64,000 nucleotides of DNA from Ascarosepion bandense (GCA_037127315.1 JBBBDQ010000351.1:815001-879000); one strand, 5' to 3'; shown: positions 1 through 9,979, counted from the first letter of the stretch. A program made the numbers and translations. The notes: generated by a model from the letters alone, not told the origin.

Positions 1-1396
1 AAAACTGCTGCTAAGAAGAATAGGCTCTTGAAGAAAAACTGTTGCCAAGAAGAATAGGCTCCTTGAATAAAATTGTTGCCAAAAGAATAGGCCTTTGAAG
101 AAAAACTGTTGCCAAGAAGAATAGGCCTTTGAAGAAAATCACAAGAAGAATAGGCCTTTGAAGAAAACTGCTGCTAAGAAGAATAGGCTTTTGAAGAAAA
201 CTGTTGCCAAGAAGAATAGGCTCTTGAAGAAAACTGTTGCCAAGAAGAATAGGCCTTTGAAGAAAACTGTTGCCAAGAAGAATAGGCCTTTGAAGAAAAC
301 TGTTGCCAAGAAGAATAGGCTCTTTGAAGAAAACTGCTAAGAAGAATAGGCCTTTGAAGAAAACTGTTGCCAAGAAGAATAGGCCTTTGAAGAAAAACTG
401 TTGCCAAGAAGAATAGGCCTTTGAAGAAAACTGTTGCCAAGAAGAATAGGCTTTTGAAGAAAAACTGCTACAAAGAAGAAATGAAGAAAAACTACCAAGA
501 AGAATAGGCTTTTGAAGAAAACTGTTGCCAAGAAGAATAGGCCTTTGAAGAAAACCACAAGAAGAATAGGCAGCTTTGAAGAAAAACTGCTAAGAAGAAT
601 AGGCTTTTGAAGAAAAACTGTTGCCAAGAAGAATAGGCTTTAACAGAAAACTGCTAAGAAGAACAGGCTTTGAAGAAAAAACTGTTGCCAAGAAGAATAG
701 GCTTTTGAAGAAAACTGTTGCTAAGAAGAATAGGCTTTTGAAGAAAACTGTTGCCAAGAAGAAGAGCTTGAAGAAAAACTGCTGCCAAGAAGAATAGGCT
801 TTTGAAGAAAACTGTTGCCAAGAAGAATAGGCTTTTGAAGAAAAACTGTTGCTAAGAAGAATAGGCTTTTTGGAAGAAAAACTGTTGCTAAGAAGTTAGC
901 AGGCTTTTGAAGAAAAAACTTGTTGCCAAGAAGAATAGGCTTTTGAAGAAAACTGTTGCCAAGAAGAATAGGCTTTTGAAGAAAACTGCTGCTAAGAAGT
1001 TAGAATAGGCTTTGAAGAAAACTGCTGCTAAGAAGAATAGTTGAAGAAAACTGTTGCCAGAAGAATAGGCTTTTAAAGAAAAACTGCTGCCAAGAAGAAT
1101 AGGCTTTTGAAGAAAAACTGTTGCCAAGAAGAATAGGCTTTTTGAAGAAAACTGTTGCCAAGAAGAATAGGCTTTTAAGAAAACTGTTGCCAAGAAGAAT
1201 AGGCTTTTGAAGAAAACTGTTGCCAAGAAGAATAGGCTTTTGAAGAAAACTGTTGCCAAGAAGAATAGGCTTTTGAAGAAAACTGTTGCCAAGAAGAATA
1301 GGCTTTAATAAAAACTGTTGCCAAGAAGAATAGGCTTTTGAAGAAAACTGTTGCCAAGAAGAATAGGCTTTTGAAGAAAAACTGTTGCCAACAAAA
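1..1396. repeat. 33-bp minisatellite array A (about 42 copies)
   Basis: Tandem units of about 33 bp run from the window edge to 1396. Each contains aagaagaataggcttttgaa followed by gaaaactgttgcc, with small indels. Because 33 is a multiple of three, several frames stay open and mimic Lys-rich (plus) or Phe/Leu-rich (minus) repeat proteins; indels break every frame, so I do not call a gene. The sequence just after the array (1388-1432) resembles the sequence after the short degenerate array near 39.03-39.08 kb, which suggests this is an expanded internal repeat of the element family at 13381-15953. Confidence 0.95.
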
Positions 1397-3085
1397 TTGT
1401 TTCTGAATTACTCAAGAGAATTTTTCTGAGAGCATTATTGTTTAGTATACTGACTTTATGCAAAGATACTGAAATATTATAACTCACTAATAGTGAGTTG
1501 TCAAATTTCTCTTCAGTATGCAAATCTAATGCTATAAAACTTTCTCATTTTCACTCCCTGCAACCGTCTGTATTCTAGTGCTGTCATCATCTTGCTAGGG
1601 TGAAACAAACTTAAAATAAAATGATCTGACCAAAAAGATTTGTTATTAACACTCAAATAATTTTTATAATTTAACAAAGACTTAATGGTAAATTTTTTTT
1701 TTTTTCCCCGAAGGCCTTTAACCCTTGAAAACTTTCTAAAACATGTTTAATTCCGTGCAAATGTATCTGCTGAACTCAAATCAATAATTGTTTATTGAAG
1801 AAACCTACCATTTTCTCATGTTATTGACCAGAAATAAATTGGACTATATCTCATCCCTTACCACTGTTCTCAAATCTGATTCACCGCTGAATGAGTTGAG
1901 GCGTAGGATACTTATTTCGGCCTTTTTACTTCCTTTGAGCCATTAATCCACGATTTGTTTCATTTCAGAACTCATTTTCAGCGTAGTAATAGCAAAAAGG
2001 AAGTAAAAAGGCCGAAAAAGCAGAAAACTACATGTGAAGTCAGTCTGCAGTGAATAACATTTTTGAACCATGGTTAGGGGGTGACAAAAACAGCAACAAG
2101 AAGTTCCATATTTTTCTGCTCGATAACATGAAAAAAAGGTAGGTTCTTTCATACACAATTATCGGTTTGAGTTCAACATATACATTTGCATGGAAATAGG
2201 GATGTTTTGGAAAGATTTGAAGGGGTAAAGGTCTTCGGGGGAACAAAACAAAAATTTACCAACATAACTTTATATTAGTTGACTTTTATAAAAAATAACT
2301 TGATAAACTGAATGAAAGGCTTTCTTTTCTCTTATTACAATCAATTATACTTTCTCTCTGATAGTGTCATGAACCTGCATTTTCCTTTGATGGAAAAGGG
2401 AGTACATGTCTAATTTCCAATTAAATTTCTGTACTTGTTTGATATCGCTAATTTATAGTTTGCATCTTGGTCTGTCCCTAATAAGGACACCGGTCTTCCC
2501 TTTCAGATAAAAGCAGTTCAACCATTAGTTGTTGATATCCAGTCTTCAGAAGTATTTCTTTAATATTCAGGACATGTTTCTAACCAAGATTGTTTCAGCA
2601 GCATAACATGTCTTGATAATAATGCTGTTATCTTTGATGGTCAGATAATCTTATTTAGTTATCTCCAATCTGCTCTCTTGCTTATCACTAAAGACAATCA
2701 AATTATTTGTTCATTGGCGACTGAGTCTACTGCCTGTCCAATGGTCTGGAAAGTTTCTGCAATCCACTGTCCATAATATGGTTCTTTCCTTTCTTCAGCA
2801 AGTTAGACTATTTTATGCTCATTAACAGATTTGGCTTCTGGACATTGAATATTGTTATGGATAGTCAAGTGTCCATTTACTTCTGAAGTTGGCTTTGTAA
2901 CAATAACTTCATGGGTGATTGCATTTACAAAGCACCTGTAGTATTTGATGGATTATCCTTGTGAAAATTTCAATTTGTTTATTCTATGATAATGATCAGA
3001 TGACTTGAACTATCATCAATCATTACTAATTGCTTTTTGACCAATTTTTAAAGAACATCTTCATTATATGCATGACTGCCAGGGA
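1397..3085. other. unannotated AT-rich sequence with one short inverted repeat
   Basis: No coding region, RNA gene or known repeat recognised. A perfect 21-bp inverted repeat lies at 1916-1936 and 1996-2016 (59-bp spacer), able to form a hairpin. The short reading frames here show no domain. Confidence 0.5.
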
Positions 3086-3090
3086 GTAAT

Positions 3091-3111
3091 CCTTTTTTTT
3101 TTTTTTTTTTT
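3091..3111. repeat. poly-T tract
   Basis: Homopolymer of about 21 T, possibly the remnant A-tail of a minus-strand retroelement, though no body was recognised beside it. Confidence 0.8.
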
Positions 3112-3298
3112 CACTGATTGTTTACTTGGCCCATTGATAAACTGCATGTAGCTGTACTTGTGACGCTGATGTCTCTTTGTCTAGCAATGAAACATCTAAA
3201 TTTCAAAAACTTGTATTTGTCTATATTTCTGAGACGAGGTATTTCAAACTATTGTCCTCATCTTTGTTGCCATTTATATGATGTTTAATAATAGATCA

Positions 3299-3705
3299 TT
3301 CTATTTGTCTATATTTCTGAGATGAGGTACTGTTTACAGTATTTACATTATTCAGACTATTGTCCTCATCTTTTTTGCCATTTCTATGACATTTCAGCCA
3401 TTGTACGCTCCGGCCTTCTTCGGGTGCTAGGAATTTCGAACCAAACCCTTTATTACAATCACTGGGGTATATCATCCTCATTCCTTGCATAAAGCCTTGA
3501 TTGGAGATAACTCATGACTTCTAATCAAGGCTTTATGCAAGGAATGAGGATGATATACCCCAGTGATTGTAATAAAGGATTCCGTTTGAAATTTCTAGCA
3601 CTTCAAGAAGGCCAGTGTGTACAACAGCTGAAACGTCATACAAATGGCAACAAAGATGAGAACAATAGTTCAAATAATGTAAATACTGATCAAAAACTTG
3701 CTTTG
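3299..3705. mobile_element. foldback element family FB1, palindromic copy
   Basis: Two arms of about 190 bp (3299-3503 and 3519-3705) are near-perfect reverse complements around a spacer of about 20 bp. Arm landmarks are tatatttctgagatgaggta, ccattgtacgctccggcctt and atcactggggtatatcatcc. A partial diverged arm precedes it at 3205-3290. The same family recurs at about 5.5, 6.9, 11.8, 23.0, 43.3, 49.7 and 58.0 kb. The structure fits a non-autonomous foldback or MITE-like element; no transposase is present, so the superfamily is unknown. Confidence 0.8.
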
Positions 3706-3755
3706 AATAGATAATTTTCTGTGATAAACATTTTTTTTGTCAAATATAGCAAAAA

Positions 3756-4470
3756 TTAAGACATCAGTTCTTCTATGTGCTGTGTTTTTTCAGGACATAG
3801 GCGATCATGGCCTTCCACATCTTCCCTATCCCTAATGGTTCTTAATATGCTTTCTCTTGTTATCCCAGCCAAACTCTGCTCTGCCATCTTTCTGCTGAAG
3901 CCCAACAAGTATGTTATGCATTCCTTTTCCTTGTCTTCTTCAGCTGCCTTCTGTAGGAGGTCTTGGAGTTTCCTCTCTATGCCTGGTGTCAATACAATAT
4001 CATTCACAGAACTTACATTGTTCAGATTGTGGCTGCCAATGATAAATCCTGGCATGACTACTAGGGCTCTGAGAATTGTCTCACTGTACAAGTTAAATAG
4101 ATCCGGTGAGAAGATACATCCTTGTCTTAAACCCCTTTCGATTTTTATGGTTCTGCTAAACTCATTTCCTGTCTTTATGAAGGCAGTTTGCTGCCATTAG
4201 AGATTCTTGATTACTCTCTTTCCCAATTACGTCAAGGTTATTGAGCATTTCTATTAAGTCTTTGTGGTGTAGTTTGTTAAATTCTTTTGCATAGTCTATA
4301 AAACACGTCCTTCTTTAGTTGTATCACCCTTTCTAATAACATTTTAAGCATAAATATTGCATTTCTTGTTTCTGTGACAAATCTGCACTGTTCTTGTATT
4401 GGTTGCAGACACAAGAGCATCAAATTGGTTGGAAAAATGGAAAGGTTTTTTCTTTTTTGCATAGTTTCAG
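3756..4470 (-). pseudogene. LINE-A (RTE-like) reverse transcriptase remnant, broken
   Basis: On the minus strand this reads as a LINE reverse transcriptase interrupted by frameshifts and an internal deletion. From 4470 down: a TRNAIFMLKML segment, the motif-A region (FIDYAKEFNKLHHKDL), NLYWQQ-like residues, GLRQGCIFSPDLFNLYSE, then a changed YxDD box (SVND where YADD is expected). It then jumps directly to the C-terminal tail (ITYL...TRESILRTIRDRED). The changed YxDD box alone would abolish activity. Family members normally carry an N-terminal endonuclease, absent here. The longest relative in the window is at 54442-55460. Confidence 0.85.
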
Positions 4471-4605
4471 ATTTTTTAAAAGTTTTCTTATGTCTGTTGC
4501 ATAAAAAGAAGCATTTTGCACTAAAATAATCTTATTTATGATCCATTTTACCCAACAATGGAAGCCAAAACGTAAATTTTGTTTTACATTTTTAACTGAT
4601 GATCA

Positions 4606-4795
4606 CTAGTGGGTCAGTCAGTTAAATGCCATGTGCGATACACACTTAAGCATTCATGTCTCAAAAAGGGACATGACTAACTGGGCAGAAGATTTTCTCA
4701 CTGTAGATTGCCATTACTTGCTGTGGTAAACTGGTTACCAACCAAAGCTATAGAACCCAATCTGTTATATCCATTGCATCACAACTCAGCATTCC
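4606..4795 (-). mobile_element. SINE-1 (tRNA-derived) copy, internally deleted
   Basis: Matches the 3' half of SINE-1, read on the minus strand: landmarks tcagtcagttaaatgccatg, gggacatgactaactgggca and ctatagaacccaatctgt. The middle is missing, and it jumps to a damaged head (ccattgcatcacaact). The best full-length copies are at 50217-50506 and 58303-58606. Confidence 0.8.
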
Positions 4796-4955
4796 TTAAA
4801 TTACAATTTTGTAAAACAGAATCACATTAAAACTAATGCTGTTGTGAAATTGTATAAGACATGGTATTTCTAGGTCTAGTATACCCACTAACAGGGGCTT
4901 TTGATGAAATGTGATTTGACATAAGGCTCTCTTTTCTCAACATAAACTAAAGAAC

Positions 4956-4957
<2 letters not shown>

Positions 4958-5000
<43 letters not shown>
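4958..5000. repeat. (TA)n microsatellite at SINE-3 3' end
   Basis: About 21 TA units directly abutting a minus-strand SINE-3 (5001-5138). The same SINE-3 / (TA)n junction occurs at 10466/10467 and 10870/10871, so the tract behaves as the SINE tail. Confidence 0.9.
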
Positions 5001-5002
<2 letters not shown>

Positions 5003-5138
5003 TCATCCACATACAAGCCTGTTTCGCTGTATCACAGCTCATCAGTGTGGCGAGACACATCCACTTGCTTCTGGCAGGATCGAAACTCAACTGATTTGGT
5101 GTCAGTCAGTCGCTACTCCCTAAGCCATTGGCGCATGG
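5001..5138 (-). mobile_element. SINE-3, tRNA-derived, with hammerhead-like core
   Basis: Reading the minus strand from 5138: a tRNA-like head with a poor A-box, a B-box-like segment (gagtttcgatcctg), then a short body with ctgatgag, a 5-bp stem gctgt/acagc, cgaaac, and a (TA)n tail. The pol III promoter elements and three similarly structured copies support a SINE. The ctgatgag-stem-cgaaac arrangement matches the hammerhead ribozyme core; the expected cleavage nucleotide and stem I are not evident. Confidence 0.75.
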
Positions 5139-5452
5139 AATCAGAGAAGGGAAATTTTAACGTGTTGTATATAAGCAGTGTATACACATGCCAGTCACCA
5201 AAAGAACTCAATTCATATCTGAAGAGTCACGCATATAGAAGTGGAAACTGTTTTTAAAATTTTCTTCTCCAGAGAGCTCAATCGTAAATGAGAGCATAAT
5301 ATATTAGTCATAATATAAGAGAGCATAATATATATGTGTATGTGTGTGTGTGTGTGTATGGTATTGAGCTCTCCTGTATGATTTGGCATATGAAGATGTA
5401 GCAGTTAATTTTTTTTTTCACTTAGATCTGATTTGCCAGCCTATCACACTTG

Positions 5453-5866
5453 AACTGAAATAAAAATATTCATTTTTAATATTTTATTTATCATTTTAAA
5501 AGAGTGTTCTGTTCACATTATTTACATTGTTCATAATGTTGTTCTGATCTTTATTGCCATATTCATGATGTTTCAGCCATTGCACACTCTGGCTTTCTTC
5601 AGTTAGGATTTTGAATTGATGTTCTGTTCATATGAAATAAATACATAGTCAAACTGATTTCTAACTTAAAGAGGAATTGGTATTTGGTTTTTTATTTACA
5701 ATTGTCAAGTTTGAAACTGTTTGTCATGAGTTTATAAAATTTGACATTTGTAAATAAAAATAAGGTACATATGACTCTTTAAGAATTCTGTGATCAGTTT
5801 GTATTTATATTATGAACAGAACCCCTATTTTAAAATGATAAAAAAAATTGAATATTTTTCAGTTCT
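5453..5866. mobile_element. palindromic element FB2 interrupted by an FB1 fragment
   Basis: Outer arms 5453-5515 and 5812-5866 are reverse complements (gaactgaaa..., gttctgttca). Inner arms 5621-5710 and 5738-5822 continue the same inverted repeat. A 104-bp FB1 fragment (5516-5619) sits inside the left arm, flanked by the 11-bp direct repeat tgttctgttca (5505-5515 and 5620-5630), as expected of an insertion with target-site duplication. Confidence 0.75.
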
Positions 5867-6867
5867 AATGAATTTTAATGAATGTTAACCTGTCAAAGTT
5901 ATTCACCCCCCCCTGCCCAAAAATATTTATCTGTTTTTTATGTGCAAACTAGTTTATTAAATTGTACCAGAAATGCATGTTGATATTTTCAAAGCTATCT
6001 TTTTGAAACCTAAACACTCTTAATGCTATCTATTGATAAAAGTGCACTAAACTTCTGAACTTATCCAGGATTTACAATTTTAGTCTGACCAAATCCCCAG
6101 AGGAGAAAAAATAGTTATTAAACTCATTATGGTAAATACTCTGTTATTTACAAAATTTAGTTTGGTACAAGGCCACAGGTGTGGCAGCAAAACAAAATTT
6201 GGTGCATTTGAAAACAGGTTTTTGAGATAACTATATCAATCTTTCTATTGATTGAGTCTAAGTAATATGAATGCAGTTGGTTTGGAATATTTTCAAATAC
6301 TCAATACTCTTTCAAATGCTGCCTCATTGTGTAGACCTGAAAAGAATTCTGACATAGAATATGATTCTCTTTCCAAGATTGACTACTTGACTTTGTGTTA
6401 CAGGATGGTAAACTGGGATGATCCGATTCTTATAGAAAATAGATGAGCACAAGTTGGAATCTCTGTAGAATTTTCCCTTTTTAAGACCTTAACTTTGGAT
6501 TATGGAAAATTCGAAATGATCAGTCGACTTCCAAGCTTTTTAGACTTTATACCTGAAGCATTTGGGCCTCAGTACAAATAATGGCAATGATTTTTCTGTT
6601 AAACCTGATCAATGCTTTAAAGATTTAGAACCAAGTAAGTAAAACTGGTATGAAATCTTTCTTTTGATGCTTTCTTCTTTATGTGCTTATCTAGTAAGTA
6701 AAAACCTCATACAAGTAATAACGTATTTAATTGTTCTTATGTATAAGGAATGAGATACCAGGAAGTATCTGTTGGGTCAGTACTTTTGTAGATCAGTGGA
6801 TGATAGACAGATTTTCTTTGAAATTTGTATTATTTTTATCATCATCATTATTATTATCTTTATTACT
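5867..6867. other. no recognisable feature
   Basis: AT-rich single-copy-looking sequence. An open frame of 64 codons at 6252-6446 has no recognisable domain, and nothing beside it supports a gene. Confidence 0.4.
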
Positions 6868-7375
6868 AAGCATTATCAATATTTGTCTATACTTCTGAGA
6901 TGAGGCAGTATTTACTTTATTTACATTCCTTGGACTGCTGTCCTCATCTTTATTGCCATATTTATATTCAGTGTTTCCACCGTTGTATGCTCTGGCCTTC
7001 TTCAGGTGATCGGAATTTTGAATCAAAACTCTTTATTTCAATCACTGGGTATATTGTTCTCAATCCGTGAGCCATGCCACTTATGGATGTTTTACTTATC
7101 TACCTTTAACTCAACTCTATAAGCAATTTCTTACTGCTGCAGCCATGTATTGAACTCATGACTCTTTGGGTCAAGTCACTAGAACTAACCAACACTTTTA
7201 GCCATTGAGCCATGTGTTCTTTGGACATTAGTGTATGAATTTTTGAAAAGTTTGGTTTAAAATTCCAGTCATATGAAGAAGGCCAGAACACATAATGATT
7301 GAAACATCGTGAATATGAAAATGGCAATAAAGATGAGAGCAACAGTCCAAACAATTTAGATAATGTAAGCGTTAT
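6868..7375. mobile_element. FB1 foldback element, longer copy
   Basis: The left arm (6868-7060) carries tctgagatgaggcagtattt, ctgtcctcatctttattgcc and tgctctggccttcttcaggt. The right arm (7255-7375) is its reverse complement, diverged. The centre of about 190 bp (catgccacttatggatgttt ... cattgagccatgtg) also occurs in the 11.8, 43.4 and 58.1 kb copies, so FB1 has a real internal segment rather than a bare palindrome. Confidence 0.75.
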
Positions 7376-7599
7376 CAAATTTATTATTTAATACAAGTTT
7401 ACCCAGGTTAACTTTTATGTAACTTTGCTAGGGTTAACATTGTCCATTCCCTATTAGGTTCAATGAAATGTGACATTAGTTTTATAACTTCTGTTTTAGT
7501 CATGTCACTTTGTAAAGTCACAGATGTAAGTATAATTAAGCCTTCAAACAATAGTGCATCAGATACTTGTTCTTCTCTGACTATAATCATTGACTACCA

Positions 7600-7600
<1 letters not shown>

Positions 7601-7621
<21 letters not shown>
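7601..7621. repeat. (TA)n microsatellite
   Basis: About ten TA units followed by (TG)n, just before a Helentron-like element. Confidence 0.85.
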
Positions 7622-7631
<10 letters not shown>

Positions 7632-7654
7632 ATAATATCTAAATCTAAACTTAT

Positions 7655-8240
7655 TTATAAATGGAACTTTGTGTGTGTCCGTTACCTATAGACTCCAAAA
7701 TGGCTGAACCAATTTTCTTGAAAATTTACACAGTTGTACAATAAGTGTCTGCGAGTGTTCTTAGCTAGATTTTGTGTTGAGGTACCCCTGATAAATATCG
7801 ATAATCAAAAAAATTGGGTGTTATAGAAGGAGTGGTCCGATTTTAATCACATTTGATACACTCATAGACAAAGACATAAGAAATGATATTCAGAAGTTTC
7901 AAGGTTGCAGTTCTTACAATAGTGCAGTAAATCGATAATATATATGTATAAAAGGCAAGATGTTTGTTTGTGTGTCAGCCATGATACCATTTACTCAGAG
8001 GACTTATTTAGCCTTCAAAATTCAGTTTACAACAAAAAAACTGATTTGATATCGATACAAGGATATCAAAATTTGACTTACATCCACTCATTTTTCTTTC
8101 AGTCTACGGTTTTGCTTTAACTGGAAACAACTATTACATTTTAGTCTTTTGTGCCAATGTTCCTAGAGTCTGAGTTCTAGGACCATGGATTAGTTTTAAA
8201 GCTTTCATTACACCCGAGCAACACCAGGCTATACTGCTAG
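7655..8240 (+). mobile_element. Helentron/Helitron-like non-autonomous element
   Basis: Begins with ctaaacttatttataaatgg and ends in gagcaacaccaggctatact followed by gctag. A GC-rich inverted-repeat-like end closing on CTAG is typical of Helitron/Helentron 3' termini. A related 5' portion is at 34111-34466 and a different member with the same type of 3' end is at 44085-45034. No Rep/helicase coding is present, so the copy is non-autonomous. Confidence 0.7.
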
Positions 8241-8840
8241 TTTATTATAAATTATACTTTAGAACATATACAAACTACAGCTGATTTGATATCGATACAA
8301 GGATATCAAAATTTGACTTACATCCACTCATTTTTCTTTCAGTCTACGGTTTTGCTTTAACTGGAAACAACTATTACATTTTAGTCTTTTGTGCCAATGT
8401 TCCTAGAGTCTGAGTTCTAGGACCTACGGTTTTGCTTTAACTGGAAACAACTATTACATTTTAGTCTTTTGTGCCAATGTTCCTAGAGTCTGAGTTCTAG
8501 GACCATGGATTAGTTTTAAAGCTTTCATTACACCCGAGCAACACCAGGCTATACTGCTAGTTTATTATAAATTATACTTTAGAACATATACAAACTACAG
8601 CTGATTTGATATCGATACAAGGATATCAAAATTTGACTTACATCCACTCATTTTTCTTTCAGTCTACGGTTTTGCTTTAACTGGAAACAACTATTACATT
8701 TTAGTCTTTTGTGCCAATGTTCCTAGAGTCTGAGTTCTAGGACCATGGATTAGTTTTAAAGCTTTCATTACACCCGAGCAACACCAGGCTATACTGCTAG
8801 TTTATTATAAATTATACTTTAGAACATATACAAACTACAG
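8041..8840 (+). repeat. tandem amplification of a 240-bp Helentron 3'-end unit
   Basis: Three units: 8041-8280, 8281-8600 and 8601-8840. Each holds the element's last 200 bp (ending in the ctgctag terminus) plus 40 bp of downstream sequence ending aacatatacaaactacag. Unit 2 has an extra perfect 80-bp internal duplication (8345-8424 = 8425-8504). The units appear identical by eye, so the event is recent, or an assembly artefact. Confidence 0.95.
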
Positions 8841-8897
8841 CGTACCACAAAATTGTACATTTTGTTTCGACATTGAAAGAACAATGTCTCATCAGGT
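8841..8897 (-). ncRNA. hammerhead-like ribozyme motif (probably decayed)
   Basis: On the minus strand: ctgatga, a 7-bp stem II (gacattg/caatgtc) with loop ttcttt, gaaa, then a 7-bp stem III (acaaaat/attttgt). This matches the conserved hammerhead core order. The residue at the cleavage position appears to be G, which hammerheads do not cleave, and stem I pairs only partly, so it is probably inactive. The downstream sequence (tatatgttctaaa) is shared with the candidate at 61333-61396. Confidence 0.5.
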
Positions 8898-9093
8898 CGT
8901 TAATAATGATGCTGTCTTCCAGCAATTTACATCTGAAGACGCTGAAAGGTAGAAACTAAGGTCATGAAATAACTCGTTTCCAAATAAAAAATATTAAAAA
9001 AATTCTACAATATATTTGTATTGAACACTTTTTAATACAACTACGTACCGGTCTAATTTAATTATAACCCAAAACTAATTAATTAATTTTATA

Positions 9094-9277
9094 TATAGAA
9101 TAAAAAGTGTGAGAAGCTGTGATTTCTTTAAAGTTTATGTTTATTGTTTTTGTTATTATGCATGTTATATGTTAAGTGTCCATAATGGTATAATGGACAC
9201 TTAATATATCATAACAAAAACAATAAATATACACTTTAAAGAAATCGTTCACATCTTCTCACACTTTTTATTTTATA
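9094..9277. mobile_element. 184-bp near-perfect palindrome (MITE-like)
   Basis: Arms of about 88 bp starting tata-g/a-aataaaaagtgtgag meet at a short centre (aatggtat). The arms differ at only a few positions, so the sequence can fold into one long hairpin. No coding capacity. Size and structure fit a MITE. Confidence 0.75.
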
Positions 9278-9314
9278 CCAACTTCTCTCGGTGGAACAAC
9301 CCTATTTCTTTATT

Positions 9315-9316
<2 letters not shown>

Positions 9317-9352
<36 letters not shown>
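9317..9352. repeat. (TA)n microsatellite
   Basis: About 17 TA units between the palindrome at 9094-9277 and the Tc1-like element at 9364. Confidence 0.9.
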
Positions 9353-9355
<3 letters not shown>

Positions 9356-9363
9356 TGTACATA

Positions 9364-9953
9364 CTGTGCAAAAGTATTAGTACAAGAACTATTTTATCTT
9401 TTATGAGGCATATTGACAGAAAATAATTTAATTAAATTAATTTTATTTGATTTACTCAAATGCTTTAGCAAGAAAAAATACTTGTTATAAAATAAATTTA
9501 ATATTTAGTAGAATAGCCTTTTGCTTTGATCACAGCCTTCATTCTGTCAGGCATTGACATCACAAGCTTCTTCAATGTACCTAATGGTATCTCTTGCCAA
9601 GCAGCTTGTATTTGTTCGCAAAGTTTGTCTTTCAAAGTAACATTAGATTTATCAATTTTTTATCCAAAATATCCCATAGATGTTCAACAGGATTGAGATC
9701 AAGGTTTTATAGGGGCCAGTTCAAATTCCAAAGTTTTCCTTCCTCTTCCTTTTTAGTTAAATAATTCTTACAAAGGCTTGGCTTTTCACCCTGTATTTGA
9801 ATTTCAGTGAGGTTTTTTGGAAAACCACCCCTGTCCTAATAATGTTGCACACTACCGGTAGAGTGCAAAAGTATTAGGACAGGAGTGGTTTTAAACTTTA
9901 TTTTGATGCCTCATAAATGATAATATAGTTCTTGTCCTAATACTTTTGCACAG
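9364..9953 (-). mobile_element. short Tc1-like element with TA target site
   Basis: Both ends carry ctgtgcaaaagtattag and are flanked by TA (9362-9363 and 9954-9955), the Tc1/mariner target duplication. The minus strand keeps only the end of a transposase. At 590 bp it is less than half a normal Tc1 element (about 1.3-1.7 kb), so most of the transposase is deleted. A second inverted repeat lies inside at about 9818-9889 (hairpin closing at taccggta), with another copy of the gtgcaaaagtattaggacag terminus. Confidence 0.85.
9508..9700 (-). pseudogene. Tc1-like transposase C-terminal remnant
   Basis: The minus strand reads DLNPVEHLWDILD followed, after stops and a frame change, by IPLGTLKKLVMSMPDRMKAV and a short tail ending in a stop. 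DLNPxEHLW is the box holding the third catalytic residue (Glu) of Tc1 transposases; the two catalytic Asp residues and the DNA-binding domain are absent. It is a non-functional relic within the element at 9364-9953. Confidence 0.85.
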
Positions 9954-9956
9954 TAC

Positions 9957-9979
9957 TATATATATATATATATATATAG
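9957..9979. repeat. (TA)n microsatellite
   Basis: About eleven TA units starting right at the Tc1-like element's target site. Confidence 0.85.

Noticed and set aside
11..627. Repetitive Lys-rich or Phe/Leu-rich proteins across the first kilobase
   Set aside because: Products of the 33-bp minisatellite; indels shift the frame every few units and no start or splice context exists.
1..1396. CRISPR array
   Set aside because: No unique spacers between repeats, the units are head to tail, and the genome context is eukaryotic.
7655..8240. LTR retrotransposon
   Set aside because: No terminal direct repeats, primer site or polypurine tract; the CTAG end fits a Helentron better.
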